From the NCBI GenBank assembly GCA_016508695.1, contig VNKQ01000017.1:186001-250000 (forward strand): 64,000 bases of DNA. Direction: 5' to 3'. The notes under the pieces are model-generated. The model saw only the letters and a list, made by a program, of their open reading frames with translations, ran no database searches and was not told the DNA's origin. The stretch comes from Hyphodiscus hymeniophilus (Eukaryota > Ascomycota > Leotiomycetes > Helotiales > Hyphodiscaceae). Shown here in pieces: positions 24,771 to 36,209 of this stretch (the first letter of the stretch is position 1; every line of letters begins with the position of its first letter). Made by a program: the position numbers and the translations under genes.

Positions 24771-25361
24771 TATTTCGATGGTGTTGAGGAACTGCAGAGC
24801 CAGATCTGGGTGTTCTCGCGACGCGTTAGACGGATGTCAATACAAGCACCATACTCATGTCACGTGATGAGAACTTGCCCAATGTATTTGCCCAATTGCA
24901 GGAATTGGTTCGAAACATAAGATAAACAACAATGATTTTCACAGCAACCTGTCGCTGGACAACATTTTGATAGGTAAAGACAGGCGCAACGACAAATAGG
25001 CCGTCATACAGAAACATATTCCAAGGTCTCTCTCCTCTAAAGCTACCATATGTAATCGGACTGCAAGCCCAGCCGCCCTCAAACTCCTATTGTCTACACT
25101 TCCATCGTTACAGGCGCATTTTGATCGCTAAGGCCTACCATTACCGTGCGCCATATGAAACTCAAATAGGTCCCCCCATGCCGAAGATCATGTTTGTTCT
25201 ACAGGTTTCAAATTTAAAATCCTCGAGTACGAGTAGCTCGACCCGAACGTTCACTTCGGAATCATCGTCAACACCACAAATCTCCGTCGACATCATAACT
25301 CCCAAAACAAAATGGCACACCAGCAAGAAATCAACGTCGAAGACATTAAGAAAGTGCTTCC
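24771..25361. other. intergenic region
   Basis: Upstream of the F-box gene. An ATG at 25311 opens a 31-codon frame that ends at 25406, out of frame with the kinase remnant that follows. No other feature seen. Confidence 0.5.
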
Positions 25362-25592
25362 ATGGAAGTTGATAGCGATACAGAGAGTGAATATAGAATC
25401 CAAGTAAACAACCAATTCAAGTACATCGTGGTCCAACCGGGCGTTTACGACTTCGATAAGATTCTCAGTTTCCCACCTGCTCTACTCAAAAGTCTTCCGC
25501 CCTTCCCGCCCGGCAACCGGACATCGTCACTGAATGAATACTCGTTATGTTTTGAAGCTTGGAAAAGTGATAAATATCTTTTGCAATGTTAG
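25362..25592 (+). pseudogene. truncated N-terminus of a fungal kinase-like (APH/'alpha-galactosidase A'-annotated) family
   Basis: A 76-codon frame opens DSDTESEYRIQV and continues NNQFKYIVVQPGVYDF...FPPALLKSLPPFPPGN. From memory this matches the first 55 or so residues of a family of fungal kinase-fold proteins often mis-annotated as alpha-galactosidase A. In that family the PPFPPG motif is followed by W and then several hundred residues with a kinase/APH core. Here the similarity stops after PPGN (about 25520), the frame ends soon after, and the next gene stops at 25638, so the catalytic part is absent. I read it as a remnant; a short free-standing protein is possible. Confidence 0.5.
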
Positions 25593-25637
25593 TGGTGGCA
25601 CGTACTAGCTTTAGGACATTCAATGATAAGAGAATCC

Positions 25638-26821
25638 TCAATTAACTCCCAGACCAGAATCTTCACCAACATTGTTAGTATTCATTTCCGTACAGCTGGG
25701 TGAGTGAAGTAATATACCAACTTGGATCTCCCTTCCGGTCATTGAGCTATTCCTCGCAATGTCGAGAAACGAGATAGCGCAGTCCTCCAAGTCCGTCTGA
25801 AACAATCAACATTACCCCCATTTGTAAGCCTTCTCAATGACACTTACCGCTTTCTTCAAACTCGCCTTCTCACACAAATCCTTGATAGCCTCCTTACTAT
25901 ACCCAGCTCCCCATTCCGTATCCAGCCATCCCGGAAGCACAGCGTTCACTCTGACAGTCGGCCCTTGAGTCTTGGCCAAACATCTCATCAAATGCAGTTG
26001 CGCTGCTTTGGTAACTGAATACGGCATCGAACTCCCACCCACAGTCTTCCCGGCAATGGAAGAAGTGATGATGAAGACGCCGCCTTCGGGGTTGGTAGCT
26101 TTGTTGTTGAAGATTGGGATGGCGGCTTGCATGAGATGCGTTTGTGCTTTCACATTCACGGCGAAGCACTTGTCCCAGTCAGACACGGTAGCAGATGAGA
26201 GGTCGGAAAAGTCTGAGAAGCGCGTGTAGCCCTGGGGGTTATTAGTTGAGAGGCACAATTGGGAGATGTGAAAAGGAAAATGGGGAGTTACGGCATTCGA
26301 GATAATAATATCCAATCCCCCAAGGGCGGACGTTGCATCTTGAACCACCCGGTGACAGTCTGCTTCGAGACCCATGTCCTGCAAACGAATATCAGCTGAA
26401 GCTCTGGAGCCGCAATAGGGAAAAGGATGCGAGAACTGGGTTTTACTTACCCCTCGAATGACTACAGCTTTCACCCCATATTCCTTCTCGATCTTGACAG
26501 CTACGCTCTTGGCTCTATCTGCACTGGCATTGTAGTTGATGGCAACACTGCATCCAGCTTCTGCGAATTTGAGGCAGATGAGCTCGCCGAGTCCCCTGGC
26601 CTGCATCAGCTGCGGTCAAATTGCAAGCCCAGCATGTGCCGAATTCCCCACACTCTGCAGATGTAGGTTGGCCTCATGGTAAATTACGACTTTGTAATGC
26701 ATGTGCCCCATCCCACCAGACTATTCTGAAAGCCAAGTTTGCTCTTTTTAAAGGAATGTGTTGGAAAATACCTTGACCCTCCGGTTACTAAGACTTTCCT
26801 CCCTTGAAGTGCATAAGGCAT
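25638..26821 (-). CDS. short-chain dehydrogenase/reductase
   Basis: Six minus-strand exons: 26821-26772, 26595-26451, 26378-26292, 26231-25848, 25796-25718 and 25660-25638. They give 255 residues with every junction in phase. Rossmann-type SDR features: VTGGSRGLGE cofactor loop (TGxxxGxG) rebuilt across intron 1, IIISNAG across intron 3, and the catalytic triad in IITSSIAG plus YSVTK. RVNAVLPGWLDTEW is the usual post-catalytic segment. The C-terminus ends SMTGREIQVDSGLGVN, the common SDR tail. The sequence after TGGSRGLGE (INYNAS) lacks an acidic residue typical of NAD preference, so NADP is plausible. The substrate is unknown. It is unusually intron-rich for this window. Confidence 0.88.
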
Positions 26822-27448
26822 GACGAGTGATACTTGCTGCCACGTAGAAAGTTGTATGGACGATGCATCAGATGGTTCGGACGCAGAGACGGGATGTGGT
26901 AGAGTATGTCAACATTACTAAATAAGCACTTAGTAATCTTACATTGAATATATCACTCAATTATCAATAGAGTAAGTGGGGTAATTCCGCACAGGGTTGA
27001 TTTTTAGCTTCTGGGTTAGATCGATTTTTGGGTGAGGGGCAGGGGATGTCGATGTGCCCTAAGCGGCTGCAGGAGGGAGAGCTGGGGATGGCTTGTCTCG
27101 CCTGCTCAAGTTTGATAGCTCAGAGAGATCTCATCTTGAATAGAAGAGGTTTGATTGGCGTGTCACGGCGTTTTTCTCCTCGCATGCCTGGGATAGACGG
27201 CAAGTTCGGCTCGGCATTCAATTATCTCACAGCATCAAATAGACAGATCATTACTGGGCAAATCCTCTATGCCTTTCCTCAAGCTAAACCCTTATGAAAG
27301 TACATCTGGTGTCATGCCAGACAACCAGTCCATGGAAGCAATGGCGAAAATAGAAACAGAAGTTATCCGCTATCCGCCTGCAGAAACCGTCCGTCTGCCT
27401 GTCATCCTAATCGAATAACAGCGACCACTTCTGAATCTTATGTCTAAA
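26822..27448. other. intergenic region
   Basis: Upstream of the SDR and downstream of the STF2-like gene. I see no feature in it. Confidence 0.55.
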
Positions 27449-28257
27449 TCAAAGGCTCTTGGCATCATCGACACTACCCTCGGAGCTCTCAGTATTGACA
27501 CGGCGAGCCTCGGAGAGGGATTCGTCATCGTCGGCCGGGCCATGGATGTCCTCCTCGAAGACGGGATCATGCTCAACTGTCTCGAACTTGGTCTTGAAAT
27601 CCTTCAAGCCAGCGGTGTAGCTGCTGCTGTTGGATCGGCGACGAGCGTTGGCCATGGCAAAGCCTTCGTCTTGAACCTCTTCTCCGTCGACTCCCCTGCA
27701 GAAGCCATAGTCAGCCTTAGTCATAGCCGGCGGGAAGGATGGAAAGGGATATCGAGGAGGAGCTTGTAGAAGGGGGCTTGTCTTACCATCCGCCCTTGCC
27801 GGCACCGTTCTTCTTCACCTTATTTGGTGCATTATCAACATGACCAGTCTTGGCGAAATAACGGGGCAAGTGGTCAGCTTGAACACTGGTACCTGAAGGA
27901 TGAGATTAGCATGGGGTGCAAAGGGCTGCCAAAAGAGCTGATATGAGGTCTAATAACGTCTCGTGAGTCATCTCTGCTAAGAGTATGCTTGGAGAATCTC
28001 CGACTCGTGAGAGTTATGTAAGGGGAACGTATCCATACCGTCGGCGATGGCAGCGTGATCACGGTCATTGAACTTGTTTGTCTTGCCCACTATCAATTGG
28101 AAATCCATTAGCGGGTATCAAAAGGTGAGATGAGAGAGCTGATGAAGCAACTAAGGCCTCATTGTACACTTGAAGATGGCGGGGTAGATGATATCGTCAA
28201 ACAAGCAAAAGGAAGCAAATGCGATTGCCGACAAGGTTGATAGAGATATGGCTTACT
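27449..28257 (-). CDS. STF2/TMA10-like small stress protein
   Basis: Exons on the minus strand are a single A at 28257, then 28089-28039, 27892-27787 and 27695-27449. They total 405 nt, 134 residues. The start codon is split A|TG by a 167-nt intron (GTAAGC...GATAG). The conserved core reads MGKTNKFNDRDHAA, then LPRYFAKTGHVDNAPNKVKK and NGAGKGGWG, matching the yeast Stf2/Tma10 pattern (Asn-Lys-Trp/Phe...Tyr-Phe...Lys-Lys-x-Gly-x-Gly-Lys-Gly-x-Trp-Gly). ANARRRSNSSS and KTKFETVEHDPVFEEDIHGP follow, and the tail is acidic and disordered. In yeast these proteins were described as F1F0-ATPase stabilising factors and later as desiccation-protective or ribosome-associated. No ATG in the shorter model fits the family start, which supports the split codon. 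Confidence 0.75.
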
Positions 28258-28977
28258 CTTGATGGATCTGATGATGCGTTATTGGGATTGTATTGAGAGT
28301 GAGGAAGATGAATTTGCGTTTGTGTTTGTGGTATGATGGAGAGTGTGGAAGGGAGATGCTTTTCACTTACCTTAAGTACCTTACCTCGATCGAGCTGGCT
28401 CGCGTGACATTTCCCATTCCCCGTGACGAGCTGCTCAATGAGTTGATGAGCGAGGAGAAGGCTGACGCCATGACCCCACCAGAGATGGCATGCTTCTCAG
28501 GAACACTGAACACGGACACGGCAATGAAAAGCTTAAGGCAAGGTTGGCTATGCAAGTATTTTTCCATAATTTGCAAGTTAATGATAACAACAATCTCCTG
28601 TATCTGTAACCCAATCTATTCCACATCTCTTCTATTCCTACTCTTCCTAAGGTTTCTGATCTCCCAAGCCTCTACTACTGCTCCATGGAATAATGCGGGG
28701 TTATTAGCGGCCTCCAAATCCATACCTTACCGTACTGAGCTACTGGGACCAAGTGGAACCAGTGATGTAGTCTCGACAGGGCTGGCTTTAGCGTATCGGA
28801 GTGAAAGCGGAGAGCGGACCAGGAAAACTTGTACATTTATCAGCAAACCTCAAATCCCCCCAATCTCGAATAACACTACAATTACGAATACACGACACTC
28901 GCACGACGACGATATCGACCAGCAGGAAAGACAAAATCCTAACATCTCTGGCAGATTGCCACCAAAGACAAGTCATC
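28258..28977. promoter_or_regulatory. divergent STF2-like / DRE2 intergenic region
   Basis: 720 bp between the two starts. A 233-codon plus-strand open frame overlaps it but begins without family similarity and runs out of frame into DRE2, so I treat it as non-coding. No specific site recognised. Confidence 0.5.
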
Positions 28978-30023
28978 ATGAGCCCCTCCATTGACTTCTC
29001 CGACGACTTCTCTCCCCCCACCACGAAGATCAACTCCTCCAGCCCACGAACACTCCTGCTTGCACCTCCCTCCATCGCCTCGCATGAAGAGAACTTGCGA
29101 AATGTGCTTTCTTCCTATGATCGATCAGTCACCGATTTACAAATGCTCGATCGCTTATCCGCAGGGCTCGTCACACTTCCTGACTCTACCTACGACCTCA
29201 TCCTCATACTCACGGATGCAGATGGTACACGGAGTGAGAGTGGACAACTACTAGGTAGAGACGTGTTTGCACATATAGTAGCGGCCTTGAGACCCAATGG
29301 GAAACTACAGAGCCAAGATGGGGCTTTCGGACAAGGAGCTGAAGCAACAGAAGGCATCCTCGCAGGGTTGGTGGCAGAAGGAAATGGGATGTCAAAGCCG
29401 GATTATAGTGCTGAATCTGTTCCGCTCAGGTTACGAAGGAAAGACAAGGGTGGTGCTGTGTCGAATGCAGGGCCTCCAGTCATACCAGCGAATGGAAAGA
29501 GGAAGAGTGTGGACATGACTGCGAACAAGCCGAACGGAGTAGGGTTTGTAGATTTTAGTGATGATTTTGGGGATCCCATGATCACTGGGGAAGACGAAGA
29601 CGATGATGAACTTATTGACGAGGATACACTACTCACAGAGGAAGACCTTAAAAGGCCTGTGGTAGTTCGTAAGTGTCCATCACTCTTTAATAATGGTTTG
29701 TGCTAACGAACAAAGCTCCCGAGTGCGCCCCAAGAGCAGGCAAGCGCCGCAGAGCATGCAAGGATTGTACGTGCGGCCTAGCAGAGAAACTTGCAGCAGA
29801 AGATGTAGCCAAACGAGACACTGCGGACGCCCAACTCAAAACCCTTAAACTCGGTGCAGACGATCTTGCTGAAGTCGACTTCACGGTCCAGGGGAAGGTT
29901 GGATCGTGTGGCAACTGTAGTTTGGGAGACGCGTTTCGGTGTGACGGCTGTCCTTATATTGGCATGCCGGCTTTTAAGCCCGGCGAGGAGGTTAGGTTGC
30001 TCAACAATGATGTGCAGCTTTAG
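28978..30023 (+). CDS. DRE2: Fe-S cluster assembly protein Dre2 (anamorsin/CIAPIN1)
   Basis: Exons 28978-29668 and 29716-30023 (47-nt intron with a CTAAC branch) give 332 residues. A SAM-methyltransferase-like N-terminal domain (about 15-160: TLLLAPPSIASHEENL, STYDLILILTDADG) is followed by the linker with FVDFSDDFGDP. Two iron-binding motifs close the protein: the CX12CX2CXC type (ECAP...ACKDCTCG), whose upstream half is made by the splice, and the twin CX2C motif CGNCSLGDAFRCDGCPY near the C-terminus. Dre2 with the diflavin reductase Tah18 passes electrons to the cytosolic Fe-S assembly machinery and is essential in yeast. The start ATG is followed directly by the family opening. Confidence 0.95.
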
Positions 30024-30660
30024 AGAAATGATTTGGGTGCTGGTTTCTTGATGATTGAATATTGGACTCGACCTTTGTGTCGTTACCTGTAGACGGAAGC
30101 CCTCTGTAATAATGATCACAATAGAAAAATACGCCTATTTTCCATTGGCTCTCTAACCAGCAATGATTCATGGAGGTGAATGAGCCGAGACTCTTTGTTT
30201 GATGACGGCGTCAACTATTGAAGTATCATTAATTTCATTTATCAGTCTTGGAAAGTTTCCCAATCTCTGCTTCTAGAACTCTTGCTTGTCATTCAAGTAA
30301 CGCCTTTCCTTCTTCGTCCTGTCTCTCCTACTTGTTGCAGTTCTCAGCAAATATATCAGAATTACCTCTCATTCATCGCTCAGTTATTCTCCTGTATCGT
30401 GTCTTAGGCATTTCTTGGACAGCGTATTGATGCTTACGTCTCTTGCAGGTAAGCAGTGCAAGTTTGCATTGCTCTCAGCTCTCAGCTCAGGAAGCAGTTC
30501 TATAATACATTATCCACCCAGCCTTTTCAATATATTGTATTCCATCAAGGGACAATTTGATCACGTGTAGCACTCTCTCGCTTACATTGACTACTGTGAA
30601 GTTGTATAATCACGTTTCCCCCACTCTCATCCATCACCTCTCCATACCTCCACAACCGCC
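30024..30660. other. intergenic region
   Basis: 3' flank of DRE2 and promoter of the methyltransferase. No specific feature seen. Confidence 0.5.
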
Positions 30661-31407
30661 ATGTCCACACCAAACATAGGAAACGAACGTTTCAACGCAG
30701 AAGCAGCGTCATGGGACCAGAACCCCACCGTTCACAAGGCCTCAGCCCTAGCAGTAGAAGCAATCCTCTCACATGTCCCCACGCTCAAAACCCAACCCAA
30801 TACCATCGACGTCCTAGAAATCGGCTGTGGAACAGGTCTCCTCTCCTTCCTACTAGCACCCTACGTGCGCTCCCTTACCGCCGTCGACGCAGCTCAGGGC
30901 ATGATCGACGCGCTAGCAGTAAAACTCTCATATGATTCCTCACCCCAAAATATCCATCCCATAGCAGCCTCACTCTCGGACCCAAACGACCCGGTCCTCT
31001 TCCTTGATCCCCTCACCAAGGCCTCCATCCCAGGACGGAGATTCGATCTCATCATCTCGCATCTAGTCCTGCATCACATCCCTTCCCTCCCCGCGATCTT
31101 GCGGACTATGCACCGGTGCTTGAGAGAGGGCGGGAGAGTAGCGCTTTCTGATTTCGAGGACTTCGGACCGGAAGCCGAGAGATTCCACCCGCAGGCGAGG
31201 ATGGAGGGCGTCGTGAGACATGGCATCAAGAGGACAGAGATGGCGGAGCTGATGAGAGACGCTGGGTTCGTAGATGTGAGGGTAGAGACTGCTTTTGAGA
31301 TGGAGAAGGGAGTCGAGAAGACGCCTGGGGCCGGGGTGGTGAAGGACGAGGGCGGCACGAAGATGGTGTTTCCGTTTCTGATCTGTTTAGGCGTGAAGAG
31401 CCGATAA
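30661..31407 (+). CDS. class I SAM-dependent methyltransferase
   Basis: Single exon, 248 codons. The opening FNAEAASWDQNPTVHK resembles UbiE/Methyltransf_11 proteins. Motif I VLEIGCGTGLLSFLLAPY lies at about 50-67, followed by the acidic residue in LTAVDAAQGMIDAL. Motif II/post-II reads FDLIISHLVLHHIPSLPAIL, then the CLREGGRVALSDFEDF strand. All residues expected for SAM binding are present, so it should be active. Substrate (small molecule or protein) cannot be read from the sequence. No targeting signal is seen. It is convergent with NUP133. Confidence 0.85.
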   Translation: MSTPNIGNERFNAEAASWDQNPTVHKASALAVEAILSHVPTLKTQPNTIDVLEIGCGTGLLSFLLAPYVRSLTAVDAAQGMIDALAVKLSYDSSPQNIHPIAASLSDPNDPVLFLDPLTKASIPGRRFDLIISHLVLHHIPSLPAILRTMHRCLREGGRVALSDFEDFGPEAERFHPQARMEGVVRHGIKRTEMAELMRDAGFVDVRVETAFEMEKGVEKTPGAGVVKDEGGTKMVFPFLICLGVKSR

Positions 31408-31893
31408 TTGGCTTGATTGAGATCGACTCGGCATCTGAGCCTTTGAACCTAGTCAATACACGATAGTTCATAGTCAGTAGCCGTCCGCCAACCAGGAAGG
31501 ACCTAAATGGTAGGCCGCTGACTTTAAACATAAAGATTTCCCACATCATACCAGCCATGACATCCAAGCAGACTGTACTTGCGGAACAACCCGCAGTTGG
31601 CCATCCCATGAAGAGTCCATTTTCTTTAGTGATGTCGGAGAGCTGGTAATCAGATTGGTAGCGAGACACCTATGCTCTCGTAAAGAGGGACTGCCTCGGA
31701 TTCTAGAAGCGGGAGTAGTGGACTGGCGACTTGAGTCAATATTCAGCAGAGGAAATCCAATTACTTCATGCGATGTGATCCTTTGCCTTTTGTGGCTGGT
31801 ATTTTGGCTCCTACTCTACACACATACAATCATCGTATCCGAACTCACCAAGAAGTTCATAAACCTACAAATCGTCCAGGGACTCCGCCAATT
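31408..31893. other. convergent 3' intergenic region
   Basis: Between the methyltransferase stop and the NUP133 stop. No coding feature seen. Confidence 0.55.
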
Positions 31894-34800
31894 TCAAAAT
31901 CGACTCGAAGATCTATAGTTCCCAACGCTCCCACCCATTTTCGTCTTGGTTTTATACCGCGGTCTGGAATGAAGAAGACCCTCAGCCTTGCTGTTCTCCT
32001 TTCTGGCGATTTGGCTCTCGATCTCTGCCAACTTCTCTGCTATGCTCAGCATCTTCTCTCCATCCGCTGTCTCCTCATTGACTTCCTCCATAACGTCCCG
32101 TCTAGCCAGATCGAGCGCTGCTTGATACCACTTCTCTAACTGGCACGTCTCGATGAACCGTGTCAAAGCCTCGTCCTCAGCTTGCATGTCCTTCTTGATC
32201 GTCTCTTGGATGCTGATATCAAGGCCGGTGAATCGATGATGTAGCTGTTCGGTGAAAGCACCCAGAACATTCTCAGGACTGATAGGCTTGATGCTCGAAT
32301 TCTTCTCGAAGACCCCTATCGTTGTTAGTTGACATGAAACCCAAGAAAAAATGTTGACCCACGATTCTTAAAGCATGCACGAAAAGCCATGTAAAGAGCG
32401 GTTGTCCGCAATTGATCGTCGACTTGCTGGTCGTCTTTCAAAACGGTATTGTTGAGGTCCGCCCAGTCGTCTCTTAACATGCACCTCCGCCAGATTACCT
32501 GTTGTGTGAGGTGCTGTTCGTCTCTTGTTGCAATTCCCTTCAGGGAAGCTTCGATAGCAAGGTAAAATTGCTCGCCACGGAAAGAGGGTTCGTCTTCAGA
32601 TTTCCCGGAGTCACCCATCAGCGTAAGTAAATCGATGAGGCTTGAAGATTCCATTGCCTCATGCTTCACAAGCTTGGCCAGGCTCGACTCAAGCAACAAT
32701 GAGAATGCCATCTTGTTGCTCAGACTCTTGTTGCCGTGAGCCTCAAAAGCAAGTTGCAATTCCGCACCGTCATCGATGGCTGCTTCGATCGAAGGTAGGA
32801 CGAAGTCATACACTTGATCCTGAATCTTGATGAGTCCAAGCTGGCTATTGACGGCGGCAATTTCTGCCTCTCCCCCATCCGGAATTAGGATGCCATTGGA
32901 TTGGCTGTAATCCCGATCCGCTGCCAATCGGGCCATCTTCCCGATACTGAGCTCGATTTTCTTGGCCCATAGGTCTTGTTCACGCATCAAGCCGTGGTTT
33001 ATAAGGGCTTTTGCAGCTTGATCGAAGTTTTTCTCCCGAATTACCTCCTGGAGCCAGGCAACCTTGGCATATTCCGGTTTGCTTCGTAAAAAGGCGGTCA
33101 AAAGAGCTTGCTGGTCTTGATGTTGATTGAGAAGGTAATTCATATATCCTGAATCAATGAAACATTGGTACAGAGCCGTTGCCCAGGTCTTGCCAAATTT
33201 GGCAAAGAGACGGTCTATTCGTTCGTGCAGATCATCGGACCGTCGAGCCCATTGGCCAAACTCCGGTGCTTCCATACCTGGTGTCTCCATCCTCTTTCCA
33301 CATGCATACAACTCGAACAACAAGACAGTTGCAAGAGTAGGCATAATCTCATATTTCTCGGCCAACGCAATAGCTTCGTCGGAAAGCTCAAGATCGCTAG
33401 CAAGCATCTGAATTCGATCATCTTCAGCGATACCCTGCGCCTTCTTGAGATTTTCCGCCTCTATCTGTAACTCGGGCGTATTTTGTACCGAGTCCCATCT
33501 GACCCGTTCAGTACTTGTCCGGATTGCGAGGTCGATGACACTAGGAAGCTCGTGGCGAATGTGATCGACGACCTCAGGGTCAATGTTTGATTTGGGTGGC
33601 TTTCCCCAATATTCTTTCAAAAGCACCCCCGCAAGCTCTGTTTGCTTCCTTAAATTTTGGACGATATGAAACGTCGAGGTCCAGAACTCTGGGAGGCCCT
33701 CGTAGCCCTGACGTAGAATACCATTTTCGAGTTGCTCGGCTTGCAGGCCATAGAGTTCAAGATTCGAGGAGCGAAAACTGTATGCCCCCTGCAGTGCATC
33801 GATGACCATCTCATTAGCCTCGGCGAGAATGTTCATCACAAAGCCATGGTCCTTCTGTCCAGCGGCAAAGACCTCGCGAATCACTTGATACGCCCAAGGA
33901 ATAGCCGTTTCGAGATTCCAAACATCATTGATAAACCAGTGTCGAACTCGGTCGAGCTCACCAGCTTCAGCAACCGGCTCTGATTTGTAGTTCTCGTGAA
34001 TGAACTCAACAATGTCTGTAAGAAGTCCACGCTTCTGCCCCTCTGGTTTCTTTCTGAGACCCGCGTCGTAATTCTTCCAAACGACTGTTGCCGCTTCTAT
34101 TCGCTCCGCGTTCCATAGTAATTTCCACCGGGTCACACGGTCGAGATCAACGCCAGTGGCTCTCAAATGCTCTGCAAGCACTTGCAAAGCCGAGGATCTT
34201 TTTCTCAGGTTCTCCACAATCGAACCGGTTACAGGAGGAATATGCTTTGTCTGGGACTTCAGAATTTCGAGACTCAGATCCAGAGCTGCCATACCGACTT
34301 CTTCGGGTGGAAATGTAAGTTCAGGCCGTACTGCAAAGCTGAGGGGGTTATCTTCCTTAGCAAAAAACACCGCTTGCTCTAATTTGCTCTTAGCGGTAAC
34401 TTGTTGAGGCTTCGATGACAGGAGCTTGTTAATATTTGTCGCTGCAATACGAACGATACCTCCAGCCCGAACAATAAGAACAACGGCAGGATACTTCGCT
34501 TTGAAGCGGCGCGATTTTGAGTCTTCGATCCCGTGGGAGGGTCCCTGGGGCTCTTCTAACCCAGAACCGACTATATCGATGCTCATTTCCGCCCGGAAGT
34601 CGATCACGTCCTCAAATGTTTGTGGTAGTATGTGGCTTTCTGTTCGAAGTTGCGATTCTGGTGAGTCGGGCTGTCTGGCCATTGACATAACGACAACCGC
34701 TCGCTCAAAAACGGCATAAGCGACGAGAGCTGGGTTGGGCAAGTAGAGTCGCGGCTTTGATATCGCTTCCTTGTTGACAGGAGTTGTATATGATTTGATA

Positions 34801-36209
34801 GGGCGAATACTTCCGATAAGACACTCATGTTGCTTCAAAACAACCTCAACAAGAGCGTAATGGGAGGTTTGACGTCCCGTTAATGAAGTTAGAATGAGCA
34901 ATTGTGTTCCATCTTCACCCTGGTCGCTGAGCTGGGTGTTCCCTGTTGATCTTGGAGTGTACGTGAAGTCGAGAATCTCGAAGTTCTCCAAAAGGAGATG
35001 GCTCAGTGCTGGTTGTGTTTGTTTAATGGCCATGACAATCGGTTCTCGAGCGTCTGCCTCTGCTTGAAGAGAGTTATGACCGCCGCGGTGAAGATTCCAG
35101 GCCTGCAGTTTGCCTTTTGCGGATGCCACTAGGACGTTTCTCTCTCCAACTTTGTCGGGTCTGCCAGCTCTCACGGCTGCAATGTCTCCACGCAGAGCAG
35201 ATGTGCTCAGAACGTTTCGAATACTGCCAAAGATGCCACCACTGACATTCCCACTGCTACCTCGTAGGAACTGTATAGATATCGCAGGACGTCCTTGCCC
35301 ATCCCTAACACTCATATATGCAATTCTTCCACTGCTGAACGCAAGAACAAATCCAGCAGACTCGGCATTGAGGATTTGTATCACAGACTCGCCCGAGTTC
35401 ATGCCTTGGATTGAAAGCTCGACTCCATGTCTTTGCGGGTGTATAAGGTCCAAGGTAGCTGCACTAGCTACAGATTCCCAGTATGTAACTTTGCCAGTTG
35501 TTGGTATCACAACGACGAGTCCAGGTTCCGAAGATGATGCTGAGGCAGAGACCAAACAGCCAAGCGGCAGAGGATCGCTTACATGCTTGGAAGGGTATGG
35601 GAGGGCAAAAGTAAATGTTTCGGGTGATGAGCTGTTGATGGTATAAGGCCAGACTAGTGCGTGAGAATGAGTGAGGGTGAGGGCGTAACCACTGTCGGAA
35701 TATATCGCTCCATGTTGACGACCTATAGCGTATCATTAGAAATGGAGCAGGGTAAGAAGAACCTGGATTGCATACCTGTGACATTTGCGCGAAGACGATC
35801 TGGTAGAGCTGGAAGTTTCGTGACAGTGTAGGTATCATTCTCCGTCTGGTAAAAGGTATTAGCAGGCTGCCGTGCTCTTCGCAAATACACAAACAACATA
35901 CGAGTTTGACACCTCCATCATTTTTTGTGCCTCTGTCACCAGCTTTCTGCTTCTTGCCTCGAACAGCAATCTCTCGTCGTTCAGGCATCGAGCTCTCGCG
36001 CCTAGGGATCGTTGCTATATGTGATTTGGCCTCGACCATCTCCGGCGCGCCATCTGGAGGGTTAAAAGTATCTTGACTGAGCGCGCTTCGTTGCCGCTTT
36101 GCTTTGGGTTGAGGTATTCCGCCATCGTTCGATAGAGGTCGCTGTCTACGTCTGCTACTCCTCACGGGGCGGAGGCAGAGGGGGCGCTGTTTACGGAAGG
36201 AGAGAACAT
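31894..36209 (-). CDS. NUP133: nucleoporin Nup133
   Basis: Minus-strand exons are about 36209-35902, 35845-35776, 35722-32363 and 32315-31894, giving about 1,385 residues. The N-terminal half looks like the Nup133 beta-propeller (LPDRLRANVTG, HSHALVWPYTI, GLVVVIPTTGKVTYWESV). The remainder is the alpha-helical stack that ends in the Nup84-binding region (KNSSIKPISPENVLGAFTEQ, FIETCQLEKWYQAALDLARRD). It is a scaffold component of the Y-complex of the nuclear pore. The 5' end is troubled. The frame that fits (VRSSRRRQRPLSNDGG) has only a GTG at 36165 and no in-frame ATG upstream. An ATG at 36209 starts MFSPSVNSAPSASAP in another frame and hits TGA exactly there. One missing base in the G/C-rich stretch 36166-36184 would join them. 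Confidence 0.9.

Noticed and set aside
28293..28994. 233-codon plus-strand open frame upstream of DRE2
   Set aside because: No family similarity, lies in a divergent promoter and overlaps the DRE2 start in another frame.
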